64,000 nt of DNA from Uranotaenia lowii (Eukaryota; Arthropoda; Insecta; Diptera; Culicidae). Below, one piece after another: positions 55,691 through 64,000 of the stretch. How positions within the stretch are numbered: position 1 is the stretch's first letter; each line of letters opens with the position of its first letter. The position numbers and the translations under genes are program-made. The DNA is taken from contig NC_073691.1 in NCBI RefSeq assembly GCF_029784155.1, forward strand, positions 56,059,217 to 56,123,216. Reading direction: 5' to 3'. The notes beneath the pieces were generated by a model. That model was not told the origin of the DNA. It made no database searches and worked only from the letters and a program-made list of their open reading frames with translations.

Positions 55691-56889
55691 CCCAGATGTC
55701 CAACGCTTGAGCTGATCTGTTCTGTCTGTCTACACCTGACCTACTCGGCCTTTCAGTGGCATTCTAGCACTAGTCCTTGCACCACTGAGGCGGCGGGGAG
55801 AAATGTCATAAAGTAATCGGATATCTCCATTGGCGTCGCACAGTGCAGTGACCAGTGGACAAAAGTCAAAAATTTTAGTTTATCAAACCTTAAATTCAAC
55901 TTTACCAATCGATTGGAAAGAGGTTGGAGTTTCATGAACGAACATGCTTTTGACATAATTTTGCTTTCTACACGCGCAGCATTGGTTCAAAGTGGATGCA
56001 TTAAGAAGGCAAGAACAATTTCTTTTTTTCGAAAACATACACTTTTTTTGAAACTTTTGTTTACCGTTGGCAAGTTTCGCAGCAAATTCAAATTCTTCGT
56101 TCTACAAGTTGAAGATTTAAACTCAACGCGTGTCGTATTGTGTTTTTGAGGGAGAAAATTTCGTTTTTGGTCTTTACAGCTACCTCTGAATTTAACATTA
56201 TTTTTGTGATTTTCATCAACAAAAATGGCTCAACTTCAGCTAGTCAGAACAAATTTGCGTCACAAGACGTCACTACCATTTTATATTCAAATGCTAGGGA
56301 ATTTTATCTTGAACATCCACTACGCTTGCTGAATTGCGTTTTTTTGCGCTAACAGTGATATGAGCAATTCACGGAGGGTCATTTTTACACCACAGGAATG
56401 AACATTTTTCGAAAAAGGACCGCTGTGGTAAAACAGAAACCGAAATCAAGTGATTTTTTCTTCTAGATTTTATCAGTATTATGTTATACAACAGATTTTG
56501 AACAAACGTGGATTTTTGATATTGTTGTGGCTTTGAAATCTCATTGAAAAATTATATGAAGTTTTGTGGTTTGAATTTTGAAATATTTTTACCTAAGATA
56601 AAGCATACATCGGCCAAGTTCCCGTGAAGTTCGCTTGAAAAGGAAATTGTTGTATTCAGTTATTTTCTCTGTGTTTATCAGTACCAATTATAATCGTTCA
56701 TGAATGCAAATATTTGACAGATACAAAGGATCTTTTATAAGAAAGATTGAAAATCTTCAAAATATGGGTTTTTTGAGACATGGATTTTAAGGCTAAAAAA
56801 ATCAAAATTGAGACAAAACCTTCAAAACACGGTTTTTCTGACGTACTTCAATAATTGAACATTTAAACAAATATTTTATCGAATTAAAA

Positions 56890-57064
56890 CTTTCTACGAA
56901 TTTTGTCCATCGGCTCTATGGGATCACCGCACTGTGCGTCGGCTCTTTCTCCCTCTTCGGCTAATGAGTTTTTCCAGGCTCTCTTGTCTCGTCTACAAGC
57001 CCGTTTAACTGCCTCTTCCAGCTCCGCATATCGTAAGAGGGCGGCTGCTTTGGCTGACCCGGTA
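56890..57064 (-). pseudogene. RTE-like LINE linker fragment
   Basis: GSAKAAALLRYAELEEAVKR and ACRRDKRAWKNSLAEEGERA are the basic linker between endonuclease and RT. Joined across the TA insertion to the endonuclease block they read GIEQAC-TGSAKAA without loss of frame, which shows that both blocks were one ORF. Confidence 0.75.
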
Positions 57065-58138
57065 GGGGAAAACTGTACAAGACGCACCAGCTAAGCATAA
57101 TTGCTATTTACAGCGATACCAATCATTTAAGAACCAAATTGAAAGTTGACAACGATTCAGGGATCAGATTTACGTATTATCGAAAAGAAAAAATATGATA
57201 AAAACACGATTTTGACTATATTTTTGTAAAAAACTAAAACAGCCAGAAAACAAACCGCGGGGTAAAACGCCAAAGCTAGTGGACAGAACGCACCAAACAT
57301 GAAGGATGGTAAGAAATGGAACAACGATTATACGGAATGTAATTATTGAAACATCAAATGTTTGATTACATGTTCATCGTATTTTTGTAAACTAACCATC
57401 CTTTGGCTAAAAATCATTTAGAGTTGCTAAACTCTACGAAAATTTCGCTTTTCAAAATACACTTTTTAATATTCTTATATATAAAACGCCTTCAAGTAGG
57501 CAACGAAATTCAATTTTTTTGACTGATATGGTGATATCGTAGCAAACATGGCGGCCGATAATTTTTTTCGAGTCGAATATTGGTGCACCGTTTTAACTCG
57601 AACAAGGACGAAATTTGTTATAATTATGCATTGTTATCGTAATTTGGGAGTCAGCAAATAAAAAGAATGGCATTTTGTTTTGATATTCGGGTTTTCTCAA
57701 AAGTTAACAGCATTCAAAATTTGAGCGTAAAACACGTGGTCTTGTGGGCATTCTGCCCCAATTATCATCTGAACGATTTTTGATAAAATTTTGTAGGAAG
57801 TTAATAAAATACAAAAAAAAAGTTATAGTCTCCCGAAAGAGCACATGCGTGGATAAACGATAAGCTGTAGTTTTATAAGATTGCGCAGACTGTTTTACCA
57901 TAAAACCTTATATGTCACTTATGAAAAATAACAAGTTTCACGCTGATTTCATTAATTCTTCTGTTTCTAAGAACTGAAGTAGTTTTTGTGAACTTTTCAT
58001 CTTTTGAATGATGAAAAAGCTTGTTTGCTACAATATAAATGAAGAAAAACATCATTTGAAGCCGTTGGTTAGTGTATATTTGAGAAATAATGGCATCGGC
58101 CATCTTACCCCGCTGGTGCGTTTTGTACAGTTTTACCC
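57065..58138. mobile_element. TIR element (1074 bp) inserted at TA in the LINE
   Basis: The ends GGGGAAAACTGTACAAGACG... and GGGTAAAACTGTACAAAACG... are inverted and agree at 25 of 27 positions. TA flanks it at 57063-57064 and 58139-58140. Removing the element and one TA restores the LINE reading frame exactly. The interior has no transposase and is AT-rich. Confidence 0.9.
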
Positions 58139-58905
58139 TACATGCCTGCTCAATTCCGACTTTCGCCTTTCTCCGATCATCGACCATCCTCCAAGTTTCA
58201 TCCGACATCCATTCACTTCTTCTTCCACAAACTTTACCGAGAGTACCATGGCTCGTCGTGATAAAGGCATTCTTGATTCCACACCACTGTTCTTCGACTG
58301 TTCCGTCTGTCGGCAACTCCGAGGCTCGGGATTCTAGCTGTTCAACGTATGCCCTTTTCACCTCTGGATTCTCCAACCGGCGGACGTCGTATCGACACCC
58401 GACTTTCTCCTCGCGCCGTTGGACACGCGCAACTCTCAGTCGTATCTCGCCAAGGACGAGGTGATGGTCAGATGCAATGTCTGCGCTTCGTTTGTTGCGA
58501 ACATCAAGAAGGCTCCTTCTCCATTTTCGGCTGATGCAGATGTGGTCAATTTGATTTTCTGTTCGGCCATCTCGGGATACCCAAGTGACCTTATGTGCTG
58601 GTCGATGGGGGAAGAGCGATCCACCGATCACCATGTTGTTTGTTTGTCTCCGTTTTCGCTCATCTTTCCTAGACCATGGCGCCCCAAGTCCTGATTTTGC
58701 ATTGAAGTTGCCTAAGTGGATTTGAATGTCACCCTTCGGAATTCTCTCTACCACGCTGTTCAATTGACTGTAAAACTGCTCTTTCTCCTGCAAATCGGCA
58801 ACGTCAGTTGGCACATAACACTGGACCATTGTAAGTGTTCTGAATCTGGCTACGATTATTCTTTCGTTTATCGGTTCCCATCTAATGAGATTTTTCTGGG
58901 TTTAC
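58139..58905 (-). pseudogene. RTE-like LINE apurinic-type endonuclease fragment
   Basis: The minus strand opens with RWEPINERIIVARFRTLTMV, then QCYVPTDVADLQEKEQFYSQ. GDIQIHLGNFNAKSGLG follows, in which the catalytic GDFN Asp has become Asn. A degraded stretch ends in NNMVIGGSLFPHRPAHKVTW. RDGRTENQIDHICISRKWRR and DIASDHHLVLGEIRLRVA complete the nuclease, with the SDH catalytic box intact. The stretch VGCRYDVRRLENPEVKRAYV leads into the linker. The N-terminal strand with the catalytic Glu is missing. Sequences of this type are often misnamed craniofacial development protein 2-like. Confidence 0.8.
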
Positions 58906-60391
58906 AAAAAAAAACTAGGTACCGAAAATCAAAAGAAATACATATATTGCACATGATTAAATTGAATCGAATTGAAATTTCAAAAACTTTATCATAACTT
59001 TGATAAAGATTTTGGGTAAACAACTTGTCGAGTAAGTTCATAGAAAAATTTGACGCCTTCGGATTAAAAAAAATGAGACAACTGTTTCAGAACCACCCGT
59101 AGAGGCCACACATGTAATCTTCGGTTGTTTAAACTGATCTTCCATTAGTGATGTTCAACTTTTTCTTTGAGCTTTTTTTTCGGAAAACACATGCTGTTAC
59201 CCAAACCAATAATCAACCGCTAATCAAATCGACAATTGAAGTCCAAGCAGAGACGCCCTTGTGTGGTCAAAGTAAAAAGTTGACCAATCGACTTACATAA
59301 AAGAGATGTGCACAATAAGTACAAGTAGGTAATCGATGAATAGTAACGATTCGTTCCAGTTCCCATTATGGATGGGATTAGCGTGATTAGTTTCATACAG
59401 AGTAGGAGCAGCATGAACTGCGCGTTGATGATGAATGGGTCTTTCGGTTGACCTGACGTAAACGCACATAAACGTTGTTGGTCCACCGTCTGAGTGGGTA
59501 CAGACCGTCATCATCAGACATCATAATCATCTTCATGCTGCGCGATTGCGTCCCAACTTTTACTATGCGTTGCGCAGAGAAATGGAAAACAAAAATTGTT
59601 GAGTACTGTTCGGTTCAAACAAAAACTATGATTCTGTTAGATGTTTTTAAAAATTGAAAAATTATATGATGGAAATCTTTTTACAAATAGTAAACATATG
59701 AGATGATTGAACTTTTTTCAGACTTCTCTTAAAATAAAAAAAAAACATATCACATCATGTTACACTTGACCTAGTCCTATACATTATCAGATAAAAACGT
59801 TATTATAAGTAATCATAATTGAATCAAGCCCAAAATTACTTCAAGTCCAACGTTTACTGCTACGAATGTATTGGAAAACGTGTTTGACGATCTACTGACG
59901 AGATCTATCTTGATGATATTGAGCGACTTTTTAGAACTTGGTCAGCATCAACAGTTGCCGCCTGAGTGTTGTAGCTGTTCCAACAAGAACCAAATGTCAA
60001 CTCGATGAGTTCGGTCAATATCAATCATCCGAGAAGTGTATAGTACTTTATCAAAACACAGGCAAGGAGTCTGCGCGTAATTATCGATCATACGCCAAGC
60101 CGGTTTGCAGTCTCGTTATTACAAAGTAAATCGCCCAGAGCACTCGTTGGGCGTGATTAATGGCCAATTTTTAGTTCATGAAAATACCGTAAACTGCCCG
60201 TGACTTTAGTTTGATTTTACATAACCATTGACCGGGTCCTAAGTCGTTTTGGTTCAGCCTAGTTAAAGTTACCTCCTATCAGCTGAACAGTAATAAGTCC
60301 CATTCACTGATCAAGTATTCGTTCTTGTATTTTTTTCTTTCGTTCTCGATCCTGGCCCCCTTCACTTGTACCGTGACTTGACCCTGCGAAG
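58906..60391. other. 3' part of intron 1, repeat-poor
   Basis: I see no mobile-element structure and no supportable frame. The last 90 bases are pyrimidine-rich (TTTTTTTCTTTCGTTCTCGA, CCTGGCCCCCTTCACTTG) before the acceptor AG at 60390-60391. Confidence 0.4.
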
Positions 60392-60868
60392 ATTGCGGCC
60401 CTGGTTCTGTTGGCATCAGTTCTTTGCCCTGGCAGCGCCATCGGTGGACTGCTGAGGAACCCCAAGGTCTACAACGCGGTCATAACGACCGACGAAAACT
60501 TGACCCCAAGCCGAGCCTATCCGGTGGTCCAGCCGGTGGTTCATGAAGCCGGTCTCAGTTATCCGTTTGGCGCTTTCGGTCCGTTCGGATTATACAACGC
60601 ATTCAACGCCTACCCGGGATTGTACCAGCCAACGTCCTCCAGCGGAACTTCGGCGCAACATCAGCAGGCCCCAGCTGTAACCAATTCCAGACTGATAGCT
60701 GCGTCGCCACAGCTGCAGGATCGGCAACAGTTCCAGCAGCAATTCCATCAGCAGCAACATTTGCAGCATCATGCCCAGCAGCAACACCAGCAGCACCAGC
60801 AACATCTGCAACAGGCCGAGTTCATCCAAGGGCGTAACTCGTTCTATCCCTTGAGGACAGCTGAACCG
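60392..60868 (+). CDS. Host gene exon 2: secreted Gln/His-rich, cuticle-like protein
   Basis: This exon encodes 159 residues in phase 0 at both ends: acceptor GCGAAG|ATT and donor CCG|GTGAGT. IAALVLLASVLCPGSAIG completes a signal peptide begun by exon 1, with a likely cleavage after SAIG. The mature part starts GLLRNPKVYNAVITTDE. It continues with AYPVVQPVVHEAGLSYPFGA and FGPFGLYNAFNAYPGLY, an aromatic/Gly/Pro region like those of low-complexity insect cuticular proteins. Then comes a Ser/Ala linker and about 50 residues rich in Gln and His (QQFQQQFHQQQHLQHHAQQQ). It ends FIQGRNSFYPLRTAEP before the splice. No chitin-binding R&R motif is seen in this part. Base composition is far less AT-rich than the flanks. 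A secreted structural protein is likely; the exact family is unknown. Confidence 0.8.
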
Positions 60869-61195
60869 GTGAGTTGAAATTAGATTTTATTTCTGTTAGG
60901 GAAAAAATGTTGCAGGCAGCAAACTTTAAACTCGACACAGTAAGACGACGTCTGAAAAATAATTTCATTTAACAACTCTTATTAGCGCACGCACGCACCC
61001 ACTCAAACTTTTCATTTTAGTTGAAACGAATTTGTCCTGTGTTTTAACAGCTGTCAGTTCAAAATTGCTGCAAAAATTCTAAATAACACACTCTAAAACT
61101 TACCGACTTCAGTCCAGTTCCAACAATTGCATTAGAAAACGATAGCTACTAAAAGACTGTGGTTGCCTTTTTATCAATTGAAAAACAAAAAATCA

Positions 61196-61745
61196 GGAAT
61201 TGTAGGATTTGAACTCGAACGACTATCTTGGTCAACATATTACAGGGCCTTAGCGCAGACACCAGATACTCAGAATGACCACTGAAGGCTGATTTTGGCG
61301 CTTGTTCCGCAGCGCTATCTACGGGTTATCGTGAAACTAACGGCCACATACAACTGAATCTCAAAACTAATTGGCTCTGAACTAAGGATCACTATAACGT
61401 TGCGTTTGTATTTTTTTTTTTTTCATCTCAATCGATCAACAGTCATTGTTTGTAAAATAATCATCCCTTATTATGGTACAGTAAATTAAATTAAACGATT
61501 AACATTGAAGACAAAAACAATAATGAAAAAATTTGAGATAGAATTTCAAATACTTATAGGTGATTCAATCAAGACGGTTTTCATTTGGCTTGTTAATTAT
61601 CAAGTGTAATTTTTTTTCTTGATGAAGCACAGTAGTTTCACGATGCCCCGACAGATGGCGTATGATTCTTGGCGACTTGTAGTTGTATGGATTCAAGCGC
61701 CACTGATCAGTCTGGGTATCTGGTGTCTGCGGCCTTAGGGACGGA
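61196..61745. repeat. Inverted-repeat element with tRNA-like edge
   Basis: CCTTAGCGCAGACACCAGAT at 61249 is mirrored by ATCTGGTGTCTGCGGCCTTAG near 61722-61742. ACCACTGAAGG..TGGCGCTTG also has an inverse partner. On the minus strand 61275-61196 reads GCGCTAAGGCCCTGTAATAT, then GTTCGAGTTCAAATCCTAC. This is like an anticodon arm plus box B of a tRNA-derived sequence; the resemblance is partial. Confidence 0.45.
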
Positions 61746-62333
61746 GAAGGATGGGAGTATATCCTTAATTCTTATTCAATTTTGAAAAACAGCGAAAAAT
61801 AATCAAGAGTAACAGACCCGGTTCAGAACTTAGTCCAAAACCCCGAAATCTCACCCCAGGGTCCAAATTATAGAACAGTTTTTCAAAAAACATTCTTACT
61901 TGTTGATAGTAATTTAGTCCTGAATATGGAATTCCAAAAGCTAGACTCCGAAAGGTCTAAGAGACTCCAAAAAGTTTGACTAAGCTTGCCAGATTAGCCA
62001 GATTTTGCACAATTTGTTTCACTTTACTTGCAAAATAAAACAAAAATTTTAATTTAGAACTTAGAATTATGTACCTGGCGTGCAAAAAAATTTTTTTTAA
62101 CAAATTTTGTCAAAATAAACAAAAAGGAATTTTTGAAAGCCTAAAACATTATTCTAAATTGATTGAATTGTTTCGATAAAAAAATCAAATTCTCAGGTGT
62201 TTTTCGGCTTGATTTTAACGGAAAAATACCAAAATTTGCCATGAAATTGGCCAATTTCTGAAGAAAATTTTGAAAAATTTGGATCATCATTGGGACAGAA
62301 TCCTTGCATTTCATACTAAAATGTTTTTTGGCT

Positions 62334-63058
62334 GGGCCATCAGATGTCTCCAAACACACCAAAGAGAACTGTCAAAACCAAACTGATAAAAAAAAACAAA
62401 ATTTTGGTCAGTTTTGAACAGGTCGTATGAACTGTTTGGCATGTTTCAAGAAAATTGTTTTTAAAGTTTCGTAACACTTTCGTCCGGGGATGCATAAGGG
62501 AAAAATCTCGAAAGTTAATCGCTATCTCCTTCAAGCTAGAAGTGCTAATTTTTGGACAATGGGATGCAAAAGTGATTCTTGAAAGTAACCCGCTTTGAGA
62601 TATCTCGAATCGGTTCTTATGGGTAAGTTTGATCGTCAAGAATGTTCCAAATTGACTGGATATAGCCGATTCATCCTCTGACGATAACCGTTAAAGAAGT
62701 ACGAAAAAAATATTGTAAAACTGTTAGTTATTTCGACTACTTCAATAGTGCAAAAATAAAGGAATTAATAAAAGTTTATATCCAACCGGTACTTTTAGAC
62801 GATTTTTTCTCATTGAATTTTCTGTGTGAGTGAAATTTTTTTTTTATTTTTAAATTTAGGTAACGGTTCGGGTTACTCTTGGGGCATTTGATGATGGGTG
62901 AAGAAAAGTAACCCGAAACGTTACGTAAAAGTTGATATACTCACCGAAAAAAGTCAATAAGTAAAAATCGTTTAAAATGAAGGAAGTGAAATTCCGTCCA
63001 GTCAAAGTAACTCTACCTGCATTTATCTAGCAATAAATTTAACCGTTTATTTTAGAGC
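62334..63058 (-). mobile_element. Inverse-oriented relative of the 9314-10112 element (interior part)
   Basis: GGCCATCAGATGTCTCCAAA, AACAGGTCGTATGAACTGTT, TCATCCTCTGACGATAACCG and AGTGAAATTCCGTCCAGTCA are, in reverse complement, the order seen at 9525-10035. Neither CACAG terminus is present. A 215-bp insertion interrupts it at 62765-62979. Confidence 0.8.
62765..62979 (+). mobile_element. Short insertion carrying the TTGATGA...GAAACGT motif
   Basis: Compared with the copy at 9.6 kb, where the text is continuous (AAAATAAAGGAAGTGAAATT), 215 extra bases lie between two AAGGAA (62759-62764, 62980-62985). The insert is itself inverted-repeat-like: TTTTAGACGATTTTTTCTCA against TAAGTAAAAATCGTTTAAAA. 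It contains TTGATGATGGGTG, a loop, then AACCCGAAACGTTACG (62888-62921). Confidence 0.7.
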
Positions 63059-63067
63059 AGCATTCTC

Positions 63068-64000
63068 AAGCAACCAAAAGTCACATATCTACTTGAATGA
63101 AGGCCTTAAAACTAACACATTGGCTGACAAAGAGAATCAACTTCCCAATTCCCTTTAGTAAGCTTTATGAATTCATTAAGGAACTTGAAAGTTGCAAAAG
63201 TGTTTTATAAGTACGTTGTAAGGGACTTACGTCACATAAAGGGCAAAAAAAATGCTCGAAACAGGATTCGTTATTGTGAATTTAAATAAAATTTTTAGAA
63301 ACGTCGCTGTTGAACTAGCAACAAAACACAGACTTCCGACAATCTAGTACTTCACTTTTACTTGTCGGAAGTCTTTCGGAAGTCGGAAGTCCGGACTTTC
63401 GAAGTAAAATTTAGTGCTGGCGCTATTATATGTCACAAAAAGTGTACTGAGGTGCTTTCTTCCTGACTGACTGAGTGACTGTCAGGTTGGTCGGGCGCGT
63501 CTGCAGGTATGCTACAAAATCACCACTCAGGCATGGTCTTGTGGTAGCGTGTTCGATTCTCACCACGAAGGTCGGGGTTCGATTCCCAGACTCAAAAGTT
63601 TTTTTTTAATATGTATTTTGATACTCGATTCACGGAGAAAAAAGACGACTGTTGTTTCAATTATTTGAGGAAGTTCTACCAATCATCGAGGTGTAGTTGA
63701 TTTTTTTCGCATCCAACTATAAAAATAATAGACCTTACTTCATACTGCCGATTGATCTTATGCAATAAACTATTTATATTATGAATTCAATTGTCAAGGT
63801 ATGATTGTTAAATATGATAGATCCAACTACAACTGTATGATTGAGTTTTGGCATCCAACTATACATGGAGAATAAAGCGTAAAGTTAGAAAATTTTTTTT
63901 TTCTATTCATTTTAATTATAAATGTGTATTTAATTTAATTTTATCTATGAGAAATTGGCCATTCTGATGCGATATATCTAGGAAATGTAGGAAAAAAGCA
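63068..64000. mobile_element. Second copy of the AAGCAACCAAAAGTC element, cut by window edge
   Basis: It begins AAGCAACCAAAAGTCACATA. It then follows, in reverse complement, the element at 31368-32247: GAATGAAGGCCTT, AGAATCAACTTCCCAATTCC, ACTTGAAAGTTGCAAAAGTG. After the tRNA-like block it has about 300 extra bases. Near the window end, GGCCATTCTGATGCGATATA rejoins the 31.7-kb copy. The far terminus lies outside. Confidence 0.75.
63530..63592 (+). repeat. tRNA-like segment inside the second copy
   Basis: GGCATGGTCTTGTGGTAGCG contains a box A-like word, and GGTCGGGGTTCGATTCCC contains a perfect box B (GGTTCGANTCC). It is the same block as 31762-31831 on the other strand. Standard cloverleaf pairing does not close, so it is not called a tRNA gene. 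Confidence 0.65.

Larger units (their letters stand above)
55030..58905 (-). mobile_element. RTE-like LINE remnant, split and partly deleted
   Basis: Three blocks of one LINE lie in order on the minus strand: endonuclease (58905-58139), linker (57064-56890) and reverse transcriptase (55690-55030). A 1074-bp TIR element separates the first two. About 1.2 kb of unrelated sequence (55700-56890) replaces the start of the RT domain. Its 3' side abuts the tail of a SINE. Confidence 0.75.
33910..60391 (+). other. Intron 1 of the host gene, ~26.5 kb, filled with mobile elements
   Basis: The donor GTAAGT is at 33910. The acceptor AG is at 60390-60391, preceded by CCTGGCCCCCTTCACTTGTA, a pyrimidine-rich tract. 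The span contains at least six identified DNA elements, three LINE remnants, one Penelope-like fragment, one SINE and several foldbacks. The element-poor parts are about 43.9-45.3, 48.2-49.9 and 58.9-60.4 kb; these would be the places to look for intronic enhancers. Confidence 0.6.
60869..64000 (+). other. Start of intron 2 of the host gene; no further exon seen
   Basis: The donor GTGAGT opens at 60869. No acceptor followed by a plausible continuation in phase 0 is evident to 64000, and the span is occupied by repeats. The gene presumably continues to the right of the window. Confidence 0.55.

Noticed and set aside
58090..58694. Long + frames at 58.1-58.7 kb
   Set aside because: They are antisense to the RTE-like endonuclease, whose motifs are clear on the minus strand.
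60590..60829. Leu-rich minus frame that looks like a membrane segment
   Set aside because: It is the antisense of the Gln/His-rich part of exon 2 (CAG repeats read as CTG).
63530..63592. Functional tRNA gene
   Set aside because: Boxes A and B are present, but anticodon and acceptor stems do not form; it is inside a repeat with a sister copy.

Overview
The window reads as nuclear DNA from a dipteran insect, most likely a culicine mosquito. The grounds are AT-rich, intron-like sequence; DD37E-type Tc1/mariner transposases of the kind known from mosquitoes; tRNA-derived SINEs; Jockey-, R1- and RTE-type LINE remnants; and a very dense load of inverted-repeat elements. There are no bacterial features, no operons and no CRISPR. 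Almost every long reading frame is a decayed transposon gene or a chance frame.

One host gene is supported, on the + strand. Exon 1 (33898-33909) is a start codon plus three codons ending at a consensus donor. Exon 2 (60392-60868) supplies the rest of a signal peptide and a Tyr/Pro/Gly-rich, then Gln/His-rich, secreted protein, and ends at another consensus donor. Both junctions are phase 0. The first intron is therefore about 26.5 kb and packed with mobile elements. The gene continues beyond the window; no third exon is visible up to 64000. The stretch 32480-33897 is unusually free of repeats and GC-richer, and is the probable promoter/leader region.

Layout. 1-6.0 kb: a mariner end, unassigned sequence, two foldback elements and an ITmD37E element with a broken transposase. 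6.0-8.5 kb: a degenerate minisatellite and a Jockey-type LINE fragment. 9.3-16.3 kb: a TIR element with 7-bp target duplication, a large foldback and a Helitron-like element. 16.6-21.3 kb: a TIR element carrying a nested Tc1 element of the IR/DR type, whose left inverted repeat is itself split by about 2 kb holding a 57-bp tandem array. 21.4-32.2 kb: foldback and TIR elements, a tRNA-derived SINE, an R1-type LINE and a TIR element with an embedded tRNA-like block. 32.5-60.9 kb: the host gene, with foldbacks, a Penelope-like fragment, Tc1/mariner remnants, CR1-like and RTE-like LINEs and many nested insertions in its intron. 60.9-64 kb: the next intron, with more of the same.

Three 0.8-1.1 kb TIR elements (39593, 54060, 57065) sit in older repeats whose uninterrupted form is visible in the same window, or whose reading frame rejoins. 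Each shows a clean TA target duplication. The most unusual recurring signal is a short structured motif, CTGANGA-N-stem...stem-GAAACGT. It occurs in at least five unrelated contexts, including a Penelope-like 3' end and two short insertions flanked by target duplications.

No database search was possible, so family names rest on motif recognition.
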